Assembly (NCBI GenBank): GCA_003520455.1 | Contig: DOUV01000487.1 | Span: 1 to 6,023 of the forward strand | Origin: Chloroflexota bacterium | GTDB lineage: Bacteria; Chloroflexota; Anaerolineae; Ardenticatenales; Ardenticatenaceae | Length of the DNA stretch: 6,023 bases | Direction: 5' to 3' | Shown: positions 1-4,433 of the stretch, in pieces | How positions within the stretch are numbered: the stretch's first letter is position 1 | Layout of the letters: each line of letters opens with the position of its first letter | The notes under the pieces: model-generated | What the model was told of the DNA's origin: nothing | Databases searched by the model: none | Seen by the model: only the letters and a program-made list of their open reading frames with translations | Program-made: the position numbers and the translations under genes

Positions 1-507
1 GAAGCGGAGGCCGGTCTCGATCTCTGCCTTCTGAATCGCCACCGCCGGGAGCTTCTCCCGTTCGGGCCCTTCGTTGCCAAACGCGCCGAAGATGAAAAAT
101 CGGTCGAGGCCGACAAAACCGAGCTTGAGCCACGCACCGACCTCAATGTTGCCGGTCAGCAGCGCCAACACTACATCGGCGCGGGCCTGCAGGGAAGTGA
201 GCAACTCGTGCACGCCAGGACAGGGCTCGGCGGGGCGGCCGTTGCTGGGCTGGGCCAACTCGCGGGCCAGGTGGCCGGCATAGCGGCGCCAGATCTCTGG
301 CAGCATCGCATCGACCTCGGCATGGCTGTAACCATGAGCGCTCAGGGCCGCCCGCGCGATGAGCGGGTCCGTCATTCCGGCCATCTCCATCGTCTCGGCC
401 TCACCCGCCGTGCCGAATACCTCCTCGTAGGTGCGCATCGCGGACCGGCGGCCCGCGCCGTGAGTGCGAATCAGGGTCCCATCAATGTCGAACAGGAGAA
501 GACGCAT
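1..507 (-). CDS. HAD-superfamily hydrolase (phosphatase-like), C-terminus cut by window edge
   Basis: The minus strand read from the ATG at 507-505 gives 169 residues without a stop and runs off the window at base 1. The N-terminus MRLLLFDIDGTL carries HAD motif I (D7-x-D9-G-T), with the nucleophile Asp7 and acid/base Asp9. LALLTGN at about 114-120 is motif II (Thr118), and Arg150 in GPEREKLP is at the place where the motif III basic residue is expected. The helical stretch 15-100 between motifs I and II is a C1-type cap, as in phosphoglycolate phosphatase-like enzymes. Motif IV (a GD..ND-type Mg2+ site) should lie beyond the window. The family hydrolyses phosphate monoesters in the cytoplasm; the substrate cannot be told. 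GAGGA stands 4 nt before the ATG. The gene follows the FMN reductase gene by 49 nt on the same strand and is probably co-transcribed. The family call is firm; the substrate is unknown. Confidence 0.9.
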   Translation of the reverse strand, partial: MRLLLFDIDGTLIRTHGAGRRSAMRTYEEVFGTAGEAETMEMAGMTDPLIARAALSAHGYSHAEVDAMLPEIWRRYAGHLARELAQPSNGRPAEPCPGVHELLTSLQARADVVLALLTGNIEVGAWLKLGFVGLDRFFIFGAFGNEGPEREKLPAVAIQKAEIETGLRF

Positions 508-556
508 CGAATCCTCGGAGTTAAAATGATGAACGCGGAACGGAGGGGTGATGTGT

Positions 557-1135
557 TCATCCTTCCGCGTGGGTACGGATCGCACGGAAGAGAACGGCGT
601 AGCGCGCAATCTCGCGCCCGAGGCGCTGGATATGGCGCTCGGTGGCCGGATCAGGCCAGGGTCCGTCGGGCGGGATGGCGTCGGTGTTGGCGATCGAGAC
701 CTCAGCCGGAATCGCGAAGGCGCCCAGCCCGCGCGCCACCTGGCGCAGGTGGGTCAGCGCGCGGTGCCCCCCGGCAGTTCCGCCTCCGACCACGATGATC
801 CCGATTGGTTTGTCGCGGACGTCCCGTGGTCGCAGCCAGTCAATCGCGTTCTTGACGACTCCGGCGATCCCGTTGTGATACTCTGGCGAGGCAAAGAGCA
901 AACCATCGGCCCGCTGCGCGGCCTGGCGCAGACGTTGCGCGGCCGCGGGCGCCTCGAGGTCGTCATCGTAGAGTGGTAGTGGTTGCTCGTCGACCGTCCA
1001 CTCAATCGTCTCACCACCGACCTCACGGACAGCAGCGAGTGTCTCGAGGAGTGCGCGGCGAGAGTACGAGAAGTATCGTAGCGAGCCGCCAAGGCCGAGA
1101 ATTGTCACCGGGCTATCCACTTCCATTTCACCCAT
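557..1135 (-). CDS. NAD(P)H-dependent FMN reductase (flavodoxin-like fold)
   Basis: This is a complete 192-residue protein, the usual length for the NADPH-dependent FMN reductase family (azoreductase, chromate or quinone reductase relatives). The first strand and phosphate-binding loop read TILGLGGSLR (11-20), where GSLR grips the FMN phosphate. The signature SPEYHNGI (83-90) followed by GVVKNAIDWL (92-101) is diagnostic of the family, and GGGTAGG (117-123) forms the third flavin-contacting loop. Members use NAD(P)H to reduce free or bound FMN, quinones, azo dyes or metal oxyanions in the cytoplasm; which one applies here cannot be read. The ATG at 1135 is preceded by AGGA with 4 nt spacing, and no in-frame start exists between it and an upstream stop. 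An in-frame ATG three codons later (1126) is the only close alternative. It is probably first in an operon with the HAD hydrolase gene. Confidence 0.93.
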   Translation of the reverse strand: MGEMEVDSPVTILGLGGSLRYFSYSRRALLETLAAVREVGGETIEWTVDEQPLPLYDDDLEAPAAAQRLRQAAQRADGLLFASPEYHNGIAGVVKNAIDWLRPRDVRDKPIGIIVVGGGTAGGHRALTHLRQVARGLGAFAIPAEVSIANTDAIPPDGPWPDPATERHIQRLGREIARYAVLFRAIRTHAEG

Positions 1136-1182
1136 CTCATCCTGGAGCGCAGCACGAGGAACTGTTTCCTCATTCTCCTTTG

Positions 1183-1198
1183 TTACCTATAGGGTAGT
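1183..1198. promoter_or_regulatory. Imperfect dyad in the leader of the FMN reductase operon
   Basis: The plus strand reads TTACCTATAGGGTAGT, with a perfect 8-bp core CCTATAGG (1186-1193) and partly matching flanks. It lies about 50-60 nt upstream of the FMN reductase ATG on the minus strand, near where a promoter or operator would be expected. TTACC...GGTAA-like dyads are known operators of some HxlR/MarR-type redox regulators that control flavin-dependent reductases. That link is only an analogy here, and no regulator gene is present in the window. The TATAGG on the minus strand could equally be a weak -10 element. Confidence 0.25.
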
Positions 1199-1631
1199 CA
1201 AATTCACTGTCTTTGCACTTTCCCAGGCAGCTGGTTTCCGAGTGATCTTGGAAGCTCAGAGAGCGGCGAGATGGAGAGCCCGATGGCGCGCCGCTCACCG
1301 GGCGTTCCCCTGCGTTCCACGCTCGGCGAGCAGTTTCGCCACGCCCTTCGGGAGTTCTTACACCCAGCGTGCGAAGAGAGTGTCAATCCGCCAGAGCAAG
1401 AAATCGTTGTACTTCGGGCTGCACGACGAATACAGTGCGCGCATTGGCTGATGCAAGACGTGGCAGCTCATCCTGTCGATCAGCGTGAAGGAAAGTGAGG
1501 CCAGTCCCAGGGGGAGCGGCGGGTACTGCAACGCCAGATAGATCACAGGATTTGAAGAGAGCTCTCTTTGCGGCCACCCCAGACGTTTTTGCCCACACCT
1601 TGCCCGTTTCCACAAACACGGTGGACTGCAC
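1199..1631. other. Intergenic stretch without a recognisable gene
   Basis: This lies between the divergently oriented FMN reductase and dienelactone hydrolase genes. Both strands contain only short open frames: about 60-95 codons on the minus strand between 1204 and 1670, and about 70-75 codons on the plus strand between 1242 and 1498. None has a convincing Shine-Dalgarno, and none gives a family motif that I recognise. By eye the base composition is less GC-rich than the flanking genes, with no consistent third-position GC bias. It may be plain regulatory or spacer DNA, or the decayed remains of a gene; I cannot tell which. Confidence 0.5.
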
Positions 1632-1637
1632 TACAAT
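1632..1637 (+). promoter_or_regulatory. Candidate -10 box for the dienelactone hydrolase gene
   Basis: TACAAT matches the sigma-70 consensus TATAAT at five of six positions and stands 49 nt before the ATG at 1687. The best -35 candidate nearby (TTCCAC at 1608, 18-bp spacing) is poor, so the promoter is tentative. Confidence 0.35.
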
Positions 1638-1673
1638 CTTGAAGCAATACCGAACGAGAGAACGATACACGAG

Positions 1674-1679
1674 AGGAGG
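1674..1679 (+). promoter_or_regulatory. Strong Shine-Dalgarno that fixes the start at 1687
   Basis: AGGAGG is followed by 7 nt and then ATG. The reading frame stays open for 64 codons further upstream, so this site decides the start. The upstream extension has no coding character and no ribosome binding site. Confidence 0.85.
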
Positions 1680-1686
1680 AAAGAAG

Positions 1687-2652
1687 ATGAACGATTTCCA
1701 ACGCTATCTCGTCGAAGAGTACGTTGAGGACTACCAGGGCGGCCACTTGACGCGGCGTGAAGCCTTGCGCCACATCGCCGCGGTGACCGGCAATCTCGCA
1801 GTGGCCAATACGCTCCTGGCCACCTGTACCCCTCCAGCTCAATCGACCGCCACCCCGGCGGCGATGGCGACGAGCGTCCCCGCCGCCACGTCCACCGGCG
1901 CATCTTCCGCGACGACGGCTCCCACGGCGACGAATGCCTCTGGCACTGTCGCCCCCGACGACCCGGCCATCGAGGCCGGCATGGTCGAATTCCCCGGCGA
2001 GGGCGCCACGCTCATGGCCTCCCTGGCCCGACCCAAAGGCGACGGCTCCTCCCCCGTCGTGCTCGTGTGCCACGAAAACCGCGGCCTGACAGACCACATC
2101 AAAGACGTCGCCCGTCGCTTTGCCAAAGCCGGGTACGTCGCTCTTGCCGTGGACCTGCTCTCCCGCCAGGGAGGGACCGCCGCCATCACCGACCAGGCCC
2201 AAATTCCCGGCACGCTCGGAAACACCCCGCCCGAGCAGTTTGTCCAGGACTTCATCAGCGGCTGGCGCTACCTCCAGAGCCAATCTTTCGCGGCTGCCGA
2301 CCGAGTCGGCATGGTCGGTTTCTGCTTCGGCGGCGGTGTGACCTGGCGCGTCGCGACAGCCATGCCCGAACTGCGGGCCGCCGTGCCCTTCTACGGACCC
2401 CACCCGCCGGTCGAGCAGGTCCCCAACATCCAGGCGGCCGTCCTCGCCATCTACGGCGAGCGCGACCAGCGGATTAACCAGGGCATTCCGGTCATTGAAG
2501 CCGCCATGGAGGCAAACAACAAGATCTACCAAAAAGTCATCTACCCCAACGCCGACCACGCCTTTTTCAACGATACAGGGCCACGTTATGATCCCGAAGC
2601 CGCCAGGGATGCGTGGCAACAAACGCTGGCCTGGCTCGCAAAGTACGTATAA
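1687..2652 (+). CDS. Exported dienelactone hydrolase-like alpha/beta hydrolase (putative lipoprotein)
   Basis: The protein has 321 residues. The C-terminal two thirds (about 93-321) is a dienelactone hydrolase-family alpha/beta hydrolase. The nucleophile elbow is GFCFGG with Cys213, the acid is Asp260 in YGERDQRIN, the histidine is His291 in NADHAFFND, and Glu130 in CHENRG matches the glutamate that activates the cysteine in the classic enzyme. All catalytic residues are present. The front differs from soluble relatives: residues 1-20 are charged, TRREAL (22-27) resembles a twin-arginine signal, a weakly hydrophobic stretch leads to LLATC (Cys47) as a possible lipobox, and 48-90 is an Ala/Thr/Ser/Pro linker. 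This suggests export and membrane anchoring, although Thr at the -1 position of the lipobox is unusual. The family hydrolyses dienelactones or other esters and lactones; the substrate here is unknown. A hairpin follows the stop codon, so the gene is probably monocistronic. Confidence 0.93.
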   Translation: MNDFQRYLVEEYVEDYQGGHLTRREALRHIAAVTGNLAVANTLLATCTPPAQSTATPAAMATSVPAATSTGASSATTAPTATNASGTVAPDDPAIEAGMVEFPGEGATLMASLARPKGDGSSPVVLVCHENRGLTDHIKDVARRFAKAGYVALAVDLLSRQGGTAAITDQAQIPGTLGNTPPEQFVQDFISGWRYLQSQSFAAADRVGMVGFCFGGGVTWRVATAMPELRAAVPFYGPHPPVEQVPNIQAAVLAIYGERDQRINQGIPVIEAAMEANNKIYQKVIYPNADHAFFNDTGPRYDPEAARDAWQQTLAWLAKYV

Positions 2653-2663
2653 AAGTCCGCAGC

Positions 2664-2690
2664 GGTGCGGGCGGCACTGCTGCCCGCACC
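2664..2690 (+). terminator. GC-rich hairpin after the dienelactone hydrolase gene
   Basis: GGTGCGGGC (2664-2672) pairs perfectly with GCCCGCACC (2682-2690) around a 9-nt loop. It starts 11 nt after the TAA stop. The 3' side (ACCTTTCCTC) has only a short, broken T tract, so it may be a weak intrinsic terminator or a 3'-end-stabilising stem. Confidence 0.55.
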
Positions 2691-2760
2691 ACCTTTCCTC
2701 GTACCACCGCCTCCACACGACGCCACTCCTTGGGAACCTAAATCTTTTTCACATCGCCTC

Positions 2761-2792
2761 TTCACACTTCCTGAACAACTCTCGGCTATTAT
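2761..2792 (+). promoter_or_regulatory. Candidate promoter of the secreted-protein gene
   Basis: TATTAT (2787-2792, five of six to the -10 consensus) is preceded by TTCACA (2761-2766, five of six to the -35 consensus). The spacer is 20 bp, longer than the optimal 17, as in promoters that need an activator. A second TTCACA lies 13 bp upstream at 2748. The predicted transcript would start near 2799 and would carry the 16-bp palindrome at 2817 in its leader. Confidence 0.35.
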
Positions 2793-2816
2793 TCTGTTAG
2801 ACCCAACAAGGGCCGG

Positions 2817-2832
2817 CATGCTGATCAGCATG
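2817..2832. promoter_or_regulatory. Perfect 16-bp palindrome, candidate operator (site 1 of 3)
   Basis: CATGCTGATCAGCATG is identical to its own reverse complement. It lies between the predicted promoter and the TTG start of the secreted-protein gene. Its left 12 bases, CATGCTGATCAG, recur exactly at 3616, and the core CTGATCAG recurs again at 3675. A dimeric DNA-binding protein is the natural reading. A site just downstream of the transcription start would fit repression. Confidence 0.5.
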
Positions 2833-2865
2833 AAAGACAACCACCATTTGAAAGGAGTTCATTCA

Positions 2866-3558
2866 TTGAAACGCGTGACGAAGTTGTTGATTACCCTCGC
2901 AGGCATTGCCGCCGCGCTCGCCATCGCCCTCGGGGGCCGGGCAGCGTTGGCACAGGCGCCGGATCCAACGCAAACGCCCACGCCCCAGCAGAAAGCCCCG
3001 GGTGGGCTGCGGGGGTGGTTTGGCTTCGGCCTCCACGGTCCACACGGCGGGTTCGGCAATTATGACGAACTGCTTGCCCAGGCGCTTGGCATCACCGTTG
3101 ACCAGTTGACCGCTGCCCAGGCAAAGGCCCGCAGCGCCGCCATCGACCAGGCAGTAGCCCAAGGGGCGATCACCCAAGAGCAGGCCGATCTCTTGAAGGC
3201 GCGGCTGGCTCTGCAGGAGTTCATTGACCAGAAGAAGATTCTGGCCGACGCCCTCGGCATGAGCGTCAACGAGCTGAATGCCGCGCTCGCTCAAGGTCAG
3301 CGGCTGCCGGAGATCATCACCGCGCGGGGGCTCGATCCTGCGACGGTGCGCGATGCGATCCAGAAGGGCTATCAGGACGCCGTCCAACAGGCGGTGAACC
3401 AGGGGGTGATCACCCAAGAACAAGCCGATCAACTTCAGAATGACTTGGGCTTCCACGGTTTTGGAGGTCGGCATGGCTTTGGGAGGCATGGCTTCCCCGG
3501 CTGGCGCGGCGGTGCCCCCACCCCGCGTGCCACTCCGACTCCGGGCAGCAGCGCCTGA
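2866..3558 (+). CDS. Secreted helical-repeat protein with Gly/His/Phe-rich segments, function unknown
   Basis: I do not recognise a named family with certainty. The chosen start is TTG at 2866, because AAAGGAG (2851-2857) stands 8 nt before it and it gives a classic signal peptide: MKRVTK, a hydrophobic core of about 7-22, and cleavage probably after ALA-Q (about residue 29 or 30). In-frame ATGs at 2818 and 2830 lie in the palindrome and lack such a site. The mature protein (about 200 residues) has a Thr/Pro linker (34-42), a Gly/aromatic segment (46-64, GWFGFGLHGPHGGFG), and two related helical units. The units begin at LGITVDQL (74-81) and LGMSVNEL (130-137), and each ends with ITQEQAD (102-108 and 182-188). 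The C-terminus has three HGF triplets (197-210) and a Pro/Thr tail. His-rich parts could bind metal, but that is a guess. The gene sits just upstream of a two-component operon and shares a palindrome with it. Confidence 0.85.
   Translation: MKRVTKLLITLAGIAAALAIALGGRAALAQAPDPTQTPTPQQKAPGGLRGWFGFGLHGPHGGFGNYDELLAQALGITVDQLTAAQAKARSAAIDQAVAQGAITQEQADLLKARLALQEFIDQKKILADALGMSVNELNAALAQGQRLPEIITARGLDPATVRDAIQKGYQDAVQQAVNQGVITQEQADQLQNDLGFHGFGGRHGFGRHGFPGWRGGAPTPRATPTPGSSA
3169..3429 (+). repeat. Diverged internal duplication in the secreted-protein gene
   Basis: Bases 3169-3189 and 3409-3429 both encode ITQEQAD, exactly 240 nt (80 codons) apart, and differ at only two third-codon positions. The flanks are similar too (QAVAQGA versus QAVNQGV). 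The second unit holds roughly 24 extra residues around LPEIITARGLDPATVRDAI. This points to an old in-frame duplication followed by an insertion or loss. Confidence 0.7.
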
Positions 3559-3586
3559 GCTCATCTGAAGCATCTCGCGCAGGAGC

Positions 3587-3615
3587 GGGGGCGCAACTCT
3601 GGTTGCGTCCCCCTT
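3587..3615 (+). terminator. Hairpin after the secreted-protein gene
   Basis: GGGGG-CGCAAC (3587-3597) pairs with GTTGCG-T-CCCCC (3602-3613) around the loop TCTG, leaving one bulged T at 3608. It begins 28 nt after the TGA stop. Only two T residues follow, so termination may be partial and some read-through into the regulator gene is possible. Confidence 0.5.
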
Positions 3616-3631
3616 CATGCTGATCAGGTGG
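3616..3631. promoter_or_regulatory. CTGATCAG palindrome, candidate operator (site 2 of 3)
   Basis: CATGCTGATCAGGTGG shares its first 12 bases exactly with site 1 at 2817. Only the central 8 bp are palindromic here. It lies about 125 nt before the response regulator ATG, and its centre is 55 bp from the centre of site 3, about five helical turns. That spacing would put two bound dimers on roughly the same face of the DNA. Confidence 0.45.
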
Positions 3632-3659
3632 CCAGATCTGAGCTTTGCCCGGGGACTGT

Positions 3660-3689
3660 TCGTCACACGCCTGCCTGATCAGGTACAAT
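3660..3689 (+). promoter_or_regulatory. Candidate promoter of the two-component operon
   Basis: TACAAT (3684-3689) is a good -10 box. TCGTCA (3660-3665), 18 bp upstream, is a weak -35, matching four of six positions. The palindrome at 3674-3683 fills the spacer and touches the -10, so whatever binds it would directly affect polymerase access. Transcription would begin near 3696, leaving a leader of about 45 nt. Confidence 0.45.
3674..3683. promoter_or_regulatory. CCTGATCAGG palindrome inside the promoter spacer, candidate operator (site 3 of 3)
   Basis: This perfect 10-bp palindrome contains the same CTGATCAG core as the sites at 2821 and 3620. It ends exactly one base before the TACAAT -10 box of the response regulator gene. 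That position suits a repressor, or a MerR-like activator that works from within the spacer. Confidence 0.5.
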
Positions 3690-3741
3690 AGAGAAGAACT
3701 GGCGCCGGCGCGGCAAACGCCGGGCAGAGGACGTGGATCGC

Positions 3742-4425
3742 ATGGCAAAGACTGTTTTGATGGTGGACGATCAGCCCTCCATCCGCAGGCTGGTCGAGAT
3801 GTACCTGGTGCAGGAGGGTTTCCGGGTGGTGACGGCAACGAACGGGCGCGAGGCCCTGTTCCTGGCACGCCAGGAGAAGCCGGACCTCATCATCCTGGAC
3901 CTGATGATGCCTGAAATGGATGGGTATGAGTTCATGCGCGCGCATCGCAAGGAGCGCGAGACGCCTGTCATCGTTCTGACGGCCAGGATCGAGGAGAACG
4001 ATCGGGTGCTGGGCCTGGAATTGGGGGCGGATGATTACGTCATCAAGCCATTCAGCCCGCGTGAGTTGGCCGCGCGGGTGCGTGCGGTCTTGCGGCGCCT
4101 GGACAGGCAGCCCGGCGGGCTCGCGTTGCTGCGTGGAGGGGACATCGTGCTGGATCAAGAGACACGCCGCATCTCCGTGGGGGGGCACCAGGTGGACCTG
4201 ACACCCACGGAGTTCGAGCTACTCGCGATTTTGATGCGCGAGCCGGGCCGGGCATTTTCGCGCTGGAAATTGCTCGAGCGGCTCCAGGGGGGCGCGGTCG
4301 AAGGGTACGAGCGCACAATCGATGTCCATATCCGCAACCTGCGCACCAAGATCGAGGCCGACCCCCGCCAGCCCCACTACATCGAGACCGTGTACGGGGT
4401 TGGCTACCGCTTTGCCGAGAGCTGA
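3742..4425 (+). CDS. OmpR/PhoB-family response regulator
   Basis: The protein has 227 residues, standard for this family. The receiver domain (about 3-118) has all key residues: the acidic pair Asp9/Asp10 (MVDDQ), phospho-acceptor Asp53 (ILDLMMPEMDGYE), switch Thr80 (VIVLTA) and Lys102 (IKPFSPREL). The C-terminal winged-helix DNA-binding domain (about 130-225) has the typical LTPTEFELL entry, the recognition helix RTIDVHIRNLRTKIE and the wing YGVGYRF. On phosphorylation by its kinase it should dimerise and control transcription. The ATG at 3742 is preferred, with AGAGGA 10 nt upstream. An in-frame GTG at 3733 sits only 1 nt behind that purine run and is less likely. The kinase gene follows 8 nt after the stop. 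The secreted protein upstream and this operon itself are plausible targets, but neither is proven. Confidence 0.97.
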   Translation: MAKTVLMVDDQPSIRRLVEMYLVQEGFRVVTATNGREALFLARQEKPDLIILDLMMPEMDGYEFMRAHRKERETPVIVLTARIEENDRVLGLELGADDYVIKPFSPRELAARVRAVLRRLDRQPGGLALLRGGDIVLDQETRRISVGGHQVDLTPTEFELLAILMREPGRAFSRWKLLERLQGGAVEGYERTIDVHIRNLRTKIEADPRQPHYIETVYGVGYRFAES

Positions 4426-4433
4426 GGATCACA

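Noticed and set aside
208..798. Plus-strand open frame of 196 codons across the HAD and FMN reductase genes
   Set aside because: It overlaps two well-supported minus-strand genes and the gap between them, and its product is an Arg/Gly/Ala-rich shadow with no motifs.
1543..2718. Long minus-strand open frame of 391 codons opposite the dienelactone hydrolase gene
   Set aside because: The plus strand carries a full catalytic triad and an ideal ribosome site. The antisense product is a Gly/Arg/Val-rich string with no motifs, as expected from the mirror of GC-rich codon bias.
2748..2766. Two TTCACA repeats as a binding site for the OmpR-type regulator
   Set aside because: The 13-bp spacing does not match the usual 11-bp direct-repeat spacing of this family, the repeats overlap a likely -35 box, and no matching pair stands before the regulator gene.
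3402..3413. GGTGATCACC palindrome as a fourth operator copy
   Set aside because: It lies inside the coding sequence over the ITQEQAD motif, lacks the CTGATCAG core, and is explained by codon choice.
2863..3666. Minus-strand open frame of 267 codons opposite the secreted-protein gene
   Set aside because: The plus strand has a signal peptide, a Shine-Dalgarno and internal protein repeats. The antisense frame has no family signature.
3733..3741. GTG start three codons upstream for the response regulator
   Set aside because: It lies only 1 nt after the purine run AGAGGA, too close for ribosome binding. The ATG at 3742 gives a standard receiver N-terminus.
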